From Erysipelotrichales bacterium (GTDB taxonomy: Bacteria; Bacillota_I; Bacilli_A; Erysipelotrichales; Erysipelotrichaceae): a stretch of 64,000 nt of DNA. Position numbers and translations under genes: made by a program. The notes under the pieces were generated by a model, which searched no databases, was not told the DNA's origin, and saw only the letters and a list, made by a program, of their open reading frames with translations. Location: assembly GCA_910575705.1 (NCBI GenBank), contig CAJTFG010000001.1:824258-888257 (forward strand). The letters are read 5' to 3'. Below, one piece after another: positions 40,065-50,517 of the stretch; within the stretch, counting starts at the first letter, position 1, and the number at the start of each line of letters is the position of its first letter.

Positions 40065-42383
40065 GTGAAAATTATAGCGCCAATTGAGATGATAGGTTTG
40101 AGAACTCATTACCAATTATATACTTATTATTATTTTGCGAAAAAAGATTACAAACTATTAAAATATGCGTTTTATCATATTTGGTATTATTTCTTATACA
40201 GTTTACATATCATATCGAAAAGTAAATTCTACCGATTGTATTGGGATTATTTTAGTAAAATCAATCCTTCGGAAGAGGTTATGCAGGAGCTGCGTAGGCA
40301 TGTTTTGTGCCAAAAGAATGAATTAAACTGCGATTATAAAGATTTGATATTCATCGCATATGCGCCAAGATCGTTTCTGCAATTTCTAGAGATAGAAGGC
40401 TCACTCATTGCGTTGGAAGACATGGGTGATCAGAGAAAAACGGTTGTGCAAGTGTTGAAGCAAAGGAATGTTGACAAGTATGCTTGTGTCGAATCGTCAG
40501 ATTATTATTTGCACAAAAATGCAGAAAAATTGTTAAAGTTAAAAAAAGGAGAACTGATTGAAAAATCAAAATTAGATTTTATTTTTGATCTGTTAAGACA
40601 GTTTGTCTGTCTGTTGTTTCTTTCTTTTGTGATTACGGTTTTTTCTTTGTTCTTAACACCGTTAGATTCATACTTAGTATTTCAATATCTACTTCATCCT
40701 ATTATTATCATTTTGAATTTTATTCCTGTCTTTACGCTGATGTTGGTTTTGTTTGGCGTGTTGAATAGTTTGAGGAAAAGCTTTTTTATAACGGGATTGT
40801 TTTTCATCGTTATGGTAGAAATCAACCGATTTAAAATGAGTTTTAGAGATGATCCTTTTGTTTTTATGGATGTAAAATATGCAAAAGAAGCAGCGCAAAT
40901 GACGAACAACTATCAACTCTTTGTTGATAAAGCTACATTTTTAATCATCGTTGTATTTCTTATATTTATAATACTTTTGCTGCTAGTAAAAAAGCATAAA
41001 TTAAATCATCCTGTTTTGCGATTGACATGTGTCTTTTTTCCTGTTTTGATTTTTTCACAATCTTATCACCTGCTTTATCAGAATTCCACAATATATGAGA
41101 GTACGTGGAATGATGCTTTTGGCAATCGATGGAAAGAAGGCGACCAATTTGTCGCAAGAGGATTCAATTACTCTTTTATCAGAAGTTATAACAGTAGTTA
41201 TATAACTGAGCCAGAGAATTATGATGAAAAGAAAGCAGCTGAGATTCTTTCACAATATGAGACAATTGACATGAAAAATGAGGAGAAGGTGCATGTGATT
41301 GCAATTATGCTTGAAGCATATAATGATCTCAGCGTACTGGTTCCGGAAGGTGAAATTGCGCAGGAAGTATACCATAATTTCCATGAAATACAAAATACAT
41401 CTTATTCCGGATTTTTATATACTGATATTTTTGCAGGAGGAACAATTGCGACTGAACGTTCTTTTTTAAGCGGCTATTCTTCTGGATATGAGTATCACTT
41501 TCCATCTGAAACTTATGTGAGTTATTTTAAAAGCCAAGGTTACTACACAGAAGCCATGCATCCTTGCTTTGGTTGGTTTTATAATCGTAAGAATGTTAAT
41601 ATGGTAGGTTTTGGCTTTGATAATTTCGATTATCATGAAAATAAATATGAATCAATCATTAAAGATACGCCTATAGAAGAAACTTTTGGTGGTTTTTTAT
41701 ATGATATAGATTTTTTTCAACAGATCATCCAAGGATATGAAAAAAATAAAGATAGAAATATGCCATATTTTAATTTCAGTGTTACATACCAGAATCATGG
41801 ACCTTATAGCTCAGGTCGCTTAACAGATGCGGAGTACTTGAAATGGCATGAGAATTATGATATCGATACCTATAATATTGTGAATAATTATTTAGCCGAT
41901 ATTTACAAAACTGATCAGGCACTAAAAGTCTTATATGATTATATCCAAGCAGAAAAAGAACCTATTGTTCTTGTTTTGTTTGGTGATCATAATCCATATT
42001 TGGGAGAAGAAAATGCTGGCTTTACGATGCTTGGTATTGATTTGGACTTGGGAAATGAGATAGGCGGCTGCAATTATTATCAAACTCCTTATCTCATTAC
42101 CGCGAATCAAGCTGCTAAGGACACTTTAAAGAGTGATTTTCATGGGAGAGGTGAGACGATATCGCCGATTTTCCTGATGAATGAAATGTTTCAGGTAGCA
42201 GGATTAAATATTGGGTCCCCTTATTCGCGTTATTTAAATGATTTGAAACAGCGCATGCATGTGATTAATCCATTATACATTAAACAAGATGGTGTTTATA
42301 TATTGCGTGATTTCTATGAGGATGAAGAGGATCTGCTTAAGAACTTTTACTATGTAGAGTATTTTCAGCAACATGGAGAATGA
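40065..42383 (+). CDS. LTA synthase-like membrane sulfatase (phosphoglycerol transferase family)
   Basis: A 772-residue protein. Residues 1-175 form an N-terminal region without clear family features, then five transmembrane helices lie between about 180 and 340. The rest is an extracytoplasmic alkaline-phosphatase/sulfatase domain. Active-site candidates are the threonine in GGTIATERSFLSG, the VTYQNHGPY segment and the metal-binding LFGDHNPYLG. Related enzymes transfer glycerol phosphate to teichoic acid or decorate polysaccharides. A GTG start follows GAGGGATCC. It heads the A+T-rich surface-polysaccharide cluster. Confidence 0.82.
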   Translation: MKIIAPIEMIGLRTHYQLYTYYYFAKKDYKLLKYAFYHIWYYFLYSLHIISKSKFYRLYWDYFSKINPSEEVMQELRRHVLCQKNELNCDYKDLIFIAYAPRSFLQFLEIEGSLIALEDMGDQRKTVVQVLKQRNVDKYACVESSDYYLHKNAEKLLKLKKGELIEKSKLDFIFDLLRQFVCLLFLSFVITVFSLFLTPLDSYLVFQYLLHPIIIILNFIPVFTLMLVLFGVLNSLRKSFFITGLFFIVMVEINRFKMSFRDDPFVFMDVKYAKEAAQMTNNYQLFVDKATFLIIVVFLIFIILLLLVKKHKLNHPVLRLTCVFFPVLIFSQSYHLLYQNSTIYESTWNDAFGNRWKEGDQFVARGFNYSFIRSYNSSYITEPENYDEKKAAEILSQYETIDMKNEEKVHVIAIMLEAYNDLSVLVPEGEIAQEVYHNFHEIQNTSYSGFLYTDIFAGGTIATERSFLSGYSSGYEYHFPSETYVSYFKSQGYYTEAMHPCFGWFYNRKNVNMVGFGFDNFDYHENKYESIIKDTPIEETFGGFLYDIDFFQQIIQGYEKNKDRNMPYFNFSVTYQNHGPYSSGRLTDAEYLKWHENYDIDTYNIVNNYLADIYKTDQALKVLYDYIQAEKEPIVLVLFGDHNPYLGEENAGFTMLGIDLDLGNEIGGCNYYQTPYLITANQAAKDTLKSDFHGRGETISPIFLMNEMFQVAGLNIGSPYSRYLNDLKQRMHVINPLYIKQDGVYILRDFYEDEEDLLKNFYYVEYFQQHGE

Positions 42384-42900
42384 AGAATTCAATGAACTCA
42401 TATTACTGGCGTAGTTAAGATTTTTGTCCATTATTGGTGGGCGGTGCTCTTTTTATTTACTTCACAAACTATTGTGGGTATAATAATTAATGTGCTTAGA
42501 AGGATAAGATGGGAACTTTCATAATGCCTATGGATTATATCATAGAGCGTTTATCAGAATGCGAAATGGATAGTCGTTCTAATGTACACTGTTTTATTCA
42601 ATGGAAAAAGTAATGGTATGAATATGAGTGAATCAGTAAAAGTTATTTCAGGTATGAATTACCGACTTTGATTTCATTAGGAAAAATATGATTAAGAAAA
42701 AAGCTTGAATGTAAATTTCTTGATGACCTTGTTAGGTGGAATATTAGAAGAATCGTTATTTAACGGTTTGACGATAATAAATGAAGAGATTTATGAAAGC
42801 AGTAATAAAATACAAGAAGTTGTTTTCTATTTCCTCTAAAGACAATGAAGGATAATTCAAACGGTGATGTCTTTGAAGAAAAAGAATAGGAGTTGATGAT
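42384..42900. other. intergenic region with decayed reading frames
   Basis: No intact gene is visible in about 500 bases. Short frames look like relics: a 30-codon frame at 42582-42671 (MYTVLFNGKSNG..), an overlapping one ending FIQWKK, and GGILEESLFNGLTIINEEIY further on. The ribosome binding site AATAGGAG for the next gene is at its end. Confidence 0.4.
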
Positions 42901-43953
42901 ATGAGTATTAAAGCTATCATAACATGTGGATATATGGGATCCGGATCTAGTGCGGTCACTGATCTAATGGCTGAATACGAGCAATGCATAAATGACCATG
43001 CTGATTTTGAATTTGTTTTCCTGCATTGTCCAAATGGAGTCTTTGATTTAGAGGATAAATTACTAATAGGGAACAATGCGGTTCGAAGTGATGAAGCGAT
43101 ACGCAGTTTTCGGCATACAATGAAGCAATTATTCGATAAAAAATATTGGTGGGTAGGGCATTATAAAGCGGTAGTTGGTTCAGAATTCATGACTGTTACA
43201 GATCGTTTCATTGATCGTATTATCCAATATCGATTTTCTGGGTATTGGTATTATCATGAAAATGCAGATGCCAAAATGATTTTTCGCCTTTGTTTGCAAA
43301 AGCCATTGAGAATAATGTTTGGTAAATTTTATAGATTTCGTAAAATAACAAAATATAATGATCAACTCTATATGAGCTATATTCAACCTGATGATTATTA
43401 TCGAGCGGCTAGAGAATATATAAAAGATGTTTTTAAATTAATGGCTAAAGATGGAGATTATGTTATTTTGGATCAACTATTGTTGCCTTTTAATCTCTTT
43501 CGCATGGATCATTATTTTCATCATAACGCTTATGCAATCGTGGTTAGCCGTGATCCTAGAGATATGTATATATTGAACAAATATGCATGGAGTAAGAAAG
43601 ATTTATCGGTACCCTATCCCTTGGATGTTAATTTATTTTGCAAATACTACCGCGATTTAAGAAATATGGAGAAGTCAGCGGATTCAAAGCAAATTTTACG
43701 TATTTACTTTGAAGATTTAATATATCAATATGACAGTACTGTTGCTAGAATAGAGAAGCATTTGAATTTTACATCTACTCAGCATACGCACCAATTTACT
43801 CGTTTTAATCCAGAGCGCTCATTTAAGAATACGCAATTATTCCGTGATGCTAAATACGAAAAAGAAGTGTCTGTGATTGAAAAAGAACTTTATGAATATT
43901 TATATGATTTTCCTTATATAGTCAATAATAAAGTTGAAGATACGATTAATTGA
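42901..43953 (+). CDS. sulfotransferase-like P-loop protein
   Basis: A 350-residue protein. The N terminus ITCGYMGSGSSAVTDLMAEY has the form of a sulfotransferase 5'-phosphosulfate loop, and IVVSRDPRDMYI resembles the 3'-phosphate-binding RDPRD motif. Such enzymes move sulfate from PAPS to glycans; in this cluster it would modify a surface polysaccharide. A nucleotide-dependent kinase is the main alternative. No PAPS synthesis genes are in the window. AGGAG lies nine bases upstream of the ATG. Confidence 0.65.
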   Translation: MSIKAIITCGYMGSGSSAVTDLMAEYEQCINDHADFEFVFLHCPNGVFDLEDKLLIGNNAVRSDEAIRSFRHTMKQLFDKKYWWVGHYKAVVGSEFMTVTDRFIDRIIQYRFSGYWYYHENADAKMIFRLCLQKPLRIMFGKFYRFRKITKYNDQLYMSYIQPDDYYRAAREYIKDVFKLMAKDGDYVILDQLLLPFNLFRMDHYFHHNAYAIVVSRDPRDMYILNKYAWSKKDLSVPYPLDVNLFCKYYRDLRNMEKSADSKQILRIYFEDLIYQYDSTVARIEKHLNFTSTQHTHQFTRFNPERSFKNTQLFRDAKYEKEVSVIEKELYEYLYDFPYIVNNKVEDTIN

Positions 43954-43967
43954 GGAAGGAAGGAAAA

Positions 43968-44915
43968 ATGAAAGTCAGTGTGATTGTTCCAGTTTTTAAC
44001 TGTGAAAACTATTTGGAAAAATGTTTATTATCGTTGTTGAACCAAACGCAAAAGGATATGGAGATTATTGCAGTAGATGATGGTTCTATGGATAATAGTC
44101 TAGCTATTCTTCGGCAATATGAACGAGACTATCCCAAGCAACTTAAAGTATTTGCAAAAGAAAATGGCGGTCAAGCGAGTGCTAGAAATTTGGCTTTAAA
44201 ATATGCGAAAGGGGAATATTACGGTTATGTTGATAGTGATGACTGGGTTGAACCGGATATGTATGAGCAGATGATAAAAATGGCCGATGAAAATGAAAGC
44301 GATATAGTGATATGTGATATGGTAGATCATTATCCCAATAAAACAATATATCATCATAGTTCAGAATTTCAAAATAAGTTCATGGTTACCCCTTCCGCCT
44401 GCAATAAGATATTTAAAAGCAGTTTTGTAAAATGCTTACAATTTCCCGAGGGTTTGTGGTATGAAGATTTTGAATACACAACGAAAGCTTTAATGCTGAC
44501 AGATAAAATATCATGTGTTGCCAAGGGGTTTTATCATTGTCATTGTCGAGAGGTTTCTACAATGATCAATCATAATGCACCGAAGAATCTCAATATGATA
44601 CATGTTCTCGATCATCTTTATGATTTTGCTATTGAACAGAAATTACAAAAAAAATACAAAGATGATTTGGAATACTTGGTATTAGAGCATATCATAATCA
44701 CGACCATAAATCGTGTTGCTGAGCAATCGCATCCTCAAAAAGAACAGGTGATTAAAGAATTGAGAGAATATGGAAGAAAAAGGATTCCAAATTTATCTGT
44801 ACTTCTCAGTTATCAGCGTTTGCCTAAGAAACGGAAGTTAATTGCTTACTTAAATTATCATGGCTTTCACAAAATTTCAAAATGTATTTTGCGACTTAAA
44901 AAATTAATAAATTAA
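43968..44915 (+). CDS. family 2 glycosyltransferase
   Basis: A 315-residue GT2 enzyme. VSVIVPVFNCENYLEKCLLS, IIAVDDGSMDNS, NGGQASARNLALKYAKGEYYGYVDSDDWVEPDMY give the complete nucleotide-binding core with DxD as DSDD. The C-terminal third resembles teichoic acid or capsule GT2 proteins. The ATG at 43968 follows GGAAGGAAGG; the in-frame start at 43950 overlaps the previous gene. Sugar and acceptor cannot be predicted. Confidence 0.88.
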   Translation: MKVSVIVPVFNCENYLEKCLLSLLNQTQKDMEIIAVDDGSMDNSLAILRQYERDYPKQLKVFAKENGGQASARNLALKYAKGEYYGYVDSDDWVEPDMYEQMIKMADENESDIVICDMVDHYPNKTIYHHSSEFQNKFMVTPSACNKIFKSSFVKCLQFPEGLWYEDFEYTTKALMLTDKISCVAKGFYHCHCREVSTMINHNAPKNLNMIHVLDHLYDFAIEQKLQKKYKDDLEYLVLEHIIITTINRVAEQSHPQKEQVIKELREYGRKRIPNLSVLLSYQRLPKKRKLIAYLNYHGFHKISKCILRLKKLIN

Positions 44916-45143
44916 TTATACGTTATTTAATTATGAATATGATTTCCTGTAAAAAAATCATTTCTTTATACGCAAAACTTTTAAATCGTTTATATTATTT
45001 TTGTTTGCAGTTTTCAGCCATTTGAATACGGTAAATGATAAGAGGAAGCAGATATAAAAGATATAAATAATTTGTGAATTTTCGCTCATTGATTTATGTA
45101 TATGGTATAATGGATAATAATTTTTAATTTGCGTGAGGTGGAT

Positions 45144-46640
45144 ATGAACAATTCATTAGCAAAAAATGCAACTTACAAGGCAATTTTAAATATCTTTAAT
45201 TTATTTGTTCCTTTGATTATCGGAGTCTATATTGCAAGAGTATTGAGTGTAGAATTGTTAGGAATGTATAATCGCGTATATAGTGAGTTTCAAGTTTTTT
45301 TCACACTTTCCGCATTTGGTATTTATAATTTTGGATTGCGAGAAATCAGCAAATTTCGTAATGATAAGAAAAAAGTAAATAAAATATTTACAAATTTATT
45401 CCTAATCGGCATCATCACGAATCTTAGTATAGGATTTATTTATATTATCTATTTTATGTTTCGTGCTACTGGTGCAGATATTTACATTTATGCTTTGATG
45501 ATGATTCAAATTATAGGGAATATTTTTTATATTGAATTTATAAATGAAGCTGTTGAAAACTATGGTTTTATAGCTAAGAAAACGATTATTATTCGTCTTT
45601 TATATCTTGTTGGTATTTTTGTATTTGTAAAAGATAAAAGCGATGTGTTTATGTATGCGCTTGTGATAAATCTGACAGTATTTTTAAATAATTTTGTGAG
45701 CTTTCGTTATTTAAAAAAGCAAATTAGTTTTGATTTTACCGAGATATCATTGAAAAGGTATATATATCCGTTAACTGTTGCTTTTTTTCTTACAAACGTA
45801 GAAATACTTTATTCACAATTTGATAAATTGATGATAGGTTGGTTCTATTCTTCCAATCAGGAATTGTCGGATATTGCAGTCAGTATGTATTTTATTCCCT
45901 ATAATTTAGTGGGCATGATCGGTACAATTCCGCTTTCGTTGGTTTCCGTTGCGATTCCTAGGCTGTCTTTATATATAGGTCAAGGAAAGAAAAAGCAGTA
46001 TGAGGATACATTAAATAATACAGTACGCGTTTTTATGGCGATGATTATACCTATTTGTTTTGGATTGATGGCGCTCGCAAAAGAGGTTATGTTTGTCTAT
46101 GCTGGTGAGGAATATATATCTGCATATCCTGTGTTAATTGTCGCAGCGATCTGCCGCTTCGCTTTTGCTTATCAGAGTATATATACGAATTTAATCATGT
46201 ATGTTAATAATTTAGAAAAAGAATTAGTAAGTTTATTGGCGTTATTTGGCGTTTGCAATGTAGTGCTAGATCTCATCGTTTGGAGAATTGGTATTATGGA
46301 ACCTATATGGTTATTGGCGGTCACAGGCATCAGTGTTCTATTATTTGATTTTTCGGTAAATATTGTGATAAAAAAGCGATTGGATTTAAAGATGTCTCTT
46401 GTGAATAAGTCGATTTGTGGTTATGCAATCATCTCATCTCTTTTCTTGCCCATCTCTTTTTTCATACATATGATCAATTGTAATTATTGGGTTAATATAA
46501 TCGTGATCATGACAATATGCATTTTATTGTATGGTGGTTATTTATGGTGTACAAAGGATCCGGTATTAATGATATTGATAAATAAATTTAAACTGAATCA
46601 TTTTTTAAATTTTAAGAAGCGCATCGAGCGTAGAAAATGA
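45144..46640 (+). CDS. Wzx-type polysaccharide flippase (MATE/MOP superfamily)
   Basis: A 498-residue protein with about 14 hydrophobic helices, beginning NNSLAKNATYKAILNIFNLFVPLIIGVYIARVL. This is the typical first helix pair of Wzx/RfbX flippases, which move lipid-linked repeat units across the membrane. SQFDKLMIGWF is the conserved loop after helix 7. GTGAGGTGGAT precedes the ATG and a TATAAT is at 45106-45111. Together with the Wzy-like protein at 48803 it defines a Wzy-dependent assembly pathway. Confidence 0.9.
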   Translation: MNNSLAKNATYKAILNIFNLFVPLIIGVYIARVLSVELLGMYNRVYSEFQVFFTLSAFGIYNFGLREISKFRNDKKKVNKIFTNLFLIGIITNLSIGFIYIIYFMFRATGADIYIYALMMIQIIGNIFYIEFINEAVENYGFIAKKTIIIRLLYLVGIFVFVKDKSDVFMYALVINLTVFLNNFVSFRYLKKQISFDFTEISLKRYIYPLTVAFFLTNVEILYSQFDKLMIGWFYSSNQELSDIAVSMYFIPYNLVGMIGTIPLSLVSVAIPRLSLYIGQGKKKQYEDTLNNTVRVFMAMIIPICFGLMALAKEVMFVYAGEEYISAYPVLIVAAICRFAFAYQSIYTNLIMYVNNLEKELVSLLALFGVCNVVLDLIVWRIGIMEPIWLLAVTGISVLLFDFSVNIVIKKRLDLKMSLVNKSICGYAIISSLFLPISFFIHMINCNYWVNIIVIMTICILLYGGYLWCTKDPVLMILINKFKLNHFLNFKKRIERRK

Positions 46641-46688
46641 TTGTTTGATAGCGAGTAATATTTAATGACGCTAGAGGAGGGTGTTGAT

Positions 46689-47663
46689 ATGCCAAAAATT
46701 AGTATAATAATACCTATGTTCAATGCAGAAGAAAGCATAAAAAAATGCTTAGTTTCTTTAATAGAGCAAAGTTTTACAGAGGATTATGAAATACTTGTAA
46801 TGGATGACGGTTCTAATGATAAAAGTTCAGAAATCGTGAATGAGTTATCTTTATCAGCACCATATATAAAATATCATTTCCATAGTAATCAAGGAATCAG
46901 TGCTACAAGAAATGATGGTTTAGCCCTAGCTCAAGGAGAATATATATGCTTTATAGATAGTGATGATTATGTTCATGAGAACTATTTAGATGAGTTATAT
47001 AAAAAAAGCATAGTGTGCAACTCTGATATTACCGTTTGTGATTTTTATGAATGTAAAAGCGATCAGCATTATCTACGCAAACTGGTTGATTTTAAGTGCT
47101 CTTCCGTTTTTGAATTACCTAAATTATCGTTTGAAATAAATACAGCTCCTTGGAATAAGATGTACAAAAAATCTTTTCTGCAAAAAAATAACATATCTTT
47201 CCCTGTGGGGAAAAAGTATGAAGATGCAAGTTTTATGTTGTCGGCATTATTAAAGGCAAAATGTATTGCTAAAGTGAATCGAGCCCTTGTATATTATCAA
47301 GTACATGCAGGAAGTGAAACAATGTCGATGAATGAACGTGTTTTTGATATCTTTGATATTTTATTGCAAATCCAGGATATCTATCAAAATGTAGAAATGA
47401 ATAAAGAATTGATGGATTATTTAACATATTTTGCGATTAATCGCATCAATGTGTATCAATTGCAGCAAATTTATCAGAAGGATCGAAAAACGGCTTTGTC
47501 TTTTGTTCGAGAAGGTTATGCTTTCCTAGATTATCATTACCCCGAATGGAAATCTAACAGATTGTTTTGTGATTCAAATTCTTGGATAAAAAAAAGATTG
47601 AAGTCATCTCCGTTTTTAATGAATTTATATGTTAGAATTTTTTGGAAAGGATCTGGTATGTGA
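46689..47663 (+). CDS. family 2 glycosyltransferase
   Basis: A 324-residue GT2 enzyme with ISIIIPMFNAEESIKKCLVSL, ILVMDDGSNDKS, NQGISATRNDGLALAQGEYICFIDSDDYVHENY, and the acceptor-side motif APWNKMYKKSFL. The ATG at 46689 follows GAGGAGGGTGTTGAT. It overlaps the next gene by one base (TGATG). It is distinct from the GT2 at 43968 and probably adds another sugar of the repeat unit. Confidence 0.88.
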   Translation: MPKISIIIPMFNAEESIKKCLVSLIEQSFTEDYEILVMDDGSNDKSSEIVNELSLSAPYIKYHFHSNQGISATRNDGLALAQGEYICFIDSDDYVHENYLDELYKKSIVCNSDITVCDFYECKSDQHYLRKLVDFKCSSVFELPKLSFEINTAPWNKMYKKSFLQKNNISFPVGKKYEDASFMLSALLKAKCIAKVNRALVYYQVHAGSETMSMNERVFDIFDILLQIQDIYQNVEMNKELMDYLTYFAINRINVYQLQQIYQKDRKTALSFVREGYAFLDYHYPEWKSNRLFCDSNSWIKKRLKSSPFLMNLYVRIFWKGSGM

Positions 47664-48799
47664 TGAAGGAAATCAAAATTATTGCTTTGCATCTGGCATA
47701 TGGAGGCGTTGAAAAAGCAATTTGCAATATGGCTAATATGTTTATTGAGCAATATCCGGTAGAAATTATTTGTGTTTATAAAATGCCCTTGTCTCCTGCG
47801 TATCAGTTAGATAAGCGTGTGAAAATAAGATATCTATCGAATGTAATTCCCAATAAAAATGATTTTTTCGAAGCTGTTCATAGCAAAAACTTGATCCGCT
47901 TGATTAAAGAAGGAATGAAAAGTTTGAGAATCCTTCATATAAAGAAAAAAGCAATAATTAATCTTGCGAGAGAACTTCATGATTGTATTATAATTACAAC
48001 GAGAAATGAAGATACCGTTGTTTTTAATAAATATGGACATTCGGATACATATCGGATTGCTCAATTACATCATGATCATTGTTATGACAAGAAATTAGTC
48101 CATGACTTTAGACATCATTATAATAATTTCGATTTATTTGTTTTATTGTGCGAGCAATTATGTGAAGAAACAAAATCCATTATGAAAGGATATAATCAGC
48201 ATACCAAGTGTGTGGTTGTGCCGAATTTTATTGAAAACTTACCGGTTGAGGATTATAATAAGGAGGAACTTGTTGTTGCAGTAGGGCGCCTACACAAAGT
48301 GAAGGGGTTCATGAGAATGCTTCAAATGTTTCGTCAGATACACGCCATAATGCCAAACTGGAAATTGCATATTATTGGTGACGGCGATGAATATGAAGTT
48401 TTAAAGGCTGAAATACATGAACATGATATGGGGGGATATGTTCAGCTTTTAGGAAGAATGGATGAAAGGGAAATTAGTGAAGAAATGAAAAAAGCCTCGC
48501 TGTATTTGATGACAAGTTTTAGCGAGGGATTTCCATTTGTATTACTTGAAGCTATGAGCCATCATTTACCTATTGTTGCATTCGATGTTCGAGTAGGACC
48601 AAGATCAATTATTGATGAATCTTGCGGGGTATTAGTTCCTGACGGAAATGAAACTTTGTTCCAATCAGCTTGTGTGTCTTTAATGCAGGATGAAAAACGG
48701 AGGGAAATTATGGGAGAGAAAGCTTATGAAAAAGCCTCTTACTACACAAGGAATAATGTATCCAGCATGTGGTTTTCGTTATTAGAGAAAGGAAATTGA
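47663..48799 (+). CDS. family 4 glycosyltransferase
   Basis: A 378-residue GT-B enzyme. The N-terminal acceptor domain begins KIIALHLAYGGVEKAICNMA. The donor domain contains VVAVGRLHKVKGFMRMLQMF, WKLHIIGDGDEYEVL and the EX7E-type SEGFPFVLLEAMSHHLPIVAFD. The ATG overlaps the previous stop (TGATG), so translation is coupled. It is the fifth glycan enzyme of the cluster; the sugar is unknown. Confidence 0.88.
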   Translation: MKEIKIIALHLAYGGVEKAICNMANMFIEQYPVEIICVYKMPLSPAYQLDKRVKIRYLSNVIPNKNDFFEAVHSKNLIRLIKEGMKSLRILHIKKKAIINLARELHDCIIITTRNEDTVVFNKYGHSDTYRIAQLHHDHCYDKKLVHDFRHHYNNFDLFVLLCEQLCEETKSIMKGYNQHTKCVVVPNFIENLPVEDYNKEELVVAVGRLHKVKGFMRMLQMFRQIHAIMPNWKLHIIGDGDEYEVLKAEIHEHDMGGYVQLLGRMDEREISEEMKKASLYLMTSFSEGFPFVLLEAMSHHLPIVAFDVRVGPRSIIDESCGVLVPDGNETLFQSACVSLMQDEKRREIMGEKAYEKASYYTRNNVSSMWFSLLEKGN

Positions 48800-48802
48800 A
48801 TA

Positions 48803-50230
48803 ATGGCAGAAAGTATTAAGAAAAATTGGTTGCTATACTTTATTGTATTTCAGCCCTTTTTGGATATAATTGCTTATTTTCAGCAAGATAATGTGATTGG
48901 ATCATTTGCAGGATACTCAAGATTATTGTTTATGTGTGTATTACCTGTGATCGTTTTAATAAAAACAGAGAAAAAGAAGTCTTTTATAGTATTGTTGGGA
49001 ATCATTGCTCTATATAGTGTTTTGCATATTTTTAACTGTTTTAGAGTTGGATACATATCTGTTTTTCAGGATGTTGCTTATTTAGCGCGTGTAATCCAAA
49101 TGCCTGTTTTAGCTATTTCCTTTATCTATTATATAAATAGTGACGAAGTTAAAGGAGTGGTTTCAAAAGCATTTGCATGGAATTTAATTACGATTGTTAT
49201 CAGCATGGTTTTGGCTTATTTAAGCGGTACAGCGGAAGCAACTTATAATATTTATGGATATGGCTTAATGGGATGGTTTGCAAATGCGAATGCTCAAAGT
49301 ATTATAATTGTTTCTTTAATACCTTTGGCACTTTATTATATAGCATTGAAAAAAAATGTTTATTTAACGGGAATAGGTTTATTGGTGAGTTGGTTTTTAT
49401 TAATCTCTAACGGAACAAAGGTTGCGTATTATTCAATTTTTATTATTTTTGGTGGATTTGTTTTATTTGAAATTGTTTATAAGCTTTTGCATCATGAGCA
49501 TTGGGGTGCTCAGAGATGGACTGTATTGGGGCTTTTATTACTGTTTCTAGGGGTAAGCGTTGTTGGTTACCCTTTAACCCCTCGTTATAAAATGACACAT
49601 TTTTATGATTCTACTCGTGAAGAAGATCAGACTAAAATGGATGAAGAACTGAAAGAGGTTACTGCTGATAATCTTACTTTGGACGAACTTTTGATGGATG
49701 CTGAGAGGAAAGCATTTATTATTGAATACTATACTCCGTTATTAAATGAGGATCTTGTCAATCGATTTGGCGCAGAGAGGGTGTTGAGAGAGTATGGTTA
49801 TTTGCCTTCTTCGCGTGATCTCAGCGATGTGAGAAGATTGAAACGGATGTACTCTAAAATGGTTTGGGAGGAAAGCGATCAATTAACAAAGTTTGTCGGA
49901 TTCGAATATTCAAGTATTCATGGCTATGATTTAGAAAATGATTATCCAGCATTATTCTATTACTATGGTTATATTGGCTTCGGATTGTATGCAATTTTTA
50001 TTCTTTATTTTATTTATTTAATATTTAAGACAACTTGTATTAACTTTAAATCCGTATTTACACCATTCAATTTTGCGATTCTATTAACATTTGCACTTCA
50101 ATTGGGAGCTGCAGAATTTTCGGGTGCTATTTTACGACGACCGAATGTATCTATTTATTTAAGTATTATACTGGCTTTGCTTTATTATCAGTGCAAGCAA
50201 AATACACAAGGAAGAGGAAAACAATCATAA
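48803..50230 (+). CDS. Wzy-like polysaccharide polymerase / O-antigen ligase family protein
   Basis: A 475-residue protein with 10-12 hydrophobic helices and a large extracytoplasmic loop of about 150 residues (about 265-400) rich in charged residues. The helix with NANAQSIIIVSLIPLALYY and the topology are those of O-antigen polymerases (Wzy) or ligases. It starts four bases after the GT4 stop and is last in the cluster, ahead of a terminator at about 50493. As expected for the family, there is little sequence signature. Confidence 0.75.
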   Translation: MAESIKKNWLLYFIVFQPFLDIIAYFQQDNVIGSFAGYSRLLFMCVLPVIVLIKTEKKKSFIVLLGIIALYSVLHIFNCFRVGYISVFQDVAYLARVIQMPVLAISFIYYINSDEVKGVVSKAFAWNLITIVISMVLAYLSGTAEATYNIYGYGLMGWFANANAQSIIIVSLIPLALYYIALKKNVYLTGIGLLVSWFLLISNGTKVAYYSIFIIFGGFVLFEIVYKLLHHEHWGAQRWTVLGLLLLFLGVSVVGYPLTPRYKMTHFYDSTREEDQTKMDEELKEVTADNLTLDELLMDAERKAFIIEYYTPLLNEDLVNRFGAERVLREYGYLPSSRDLSDVRRLKRMYSKMVWEESDQLTKFVGFEYSSIHGYDLENDYPALFYYYGYIGFGLYAIFILYFIYLIFKTTCINFKSVFTPFNFAILLTFALQLGAAEFSGAILRRPNVSIYLSIILALLYYQCKQNTQGRGKQS

Positions 50231-50282
50231 TTTCATATTTTGATAAGCTATACAAGGGAAATCAAGATTCGTTTTTGATTAT

Positions 50283-50481
50283 TCAATAAAAAATGATCAA
50301 CGAAGAACGCGTCATTTCCACGTTCTGATCGAACCTAACCACAAGCGTCTCTTTCGGACTAAGATTTCCCTTTGTGCAGAAACCAACATTCCACAGTCGT
50401 GATCTCTGTTTTCTGCGCATGAATGCTTGTGAACGGTGCTAAGGCTGCACTAACTGCCTAAACTGCCAGTAAACTTTTCAT
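50283..50481 (-). pseudogene. decayed small secreted-protein gene
   Basis: After AAAGGAAAAA and ATG (50481) the frame reads MKSLLAV, TAG, then AVSAALAPFTSIHAQKTEIT, a signal peptide with an AHAQ-like cleavage site broken at codon 8. A frameshift after WFLHKG leads to LSPKETLVVRFDQNVEMTRS and a stop at 50283. Two lesions in 66 codons make it a pseudogene. I do not recognise the family. Confidence 0.5.
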
Positions 50482-50492
50482 TTTTTCCTTTC

Positions 50493-50517
50493 GAGGGGGT
50501 TACCCTCTTTTTTTTAA
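50493..50517 (+). terminator. terminator downstream of the polysaccharide cluster
   Basis: GAGGG / CCCTC hairpin with loop GGTTA followed by T9 on the plus strand, about 260 bases after the Wzy stop. Confidence 0.75.
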
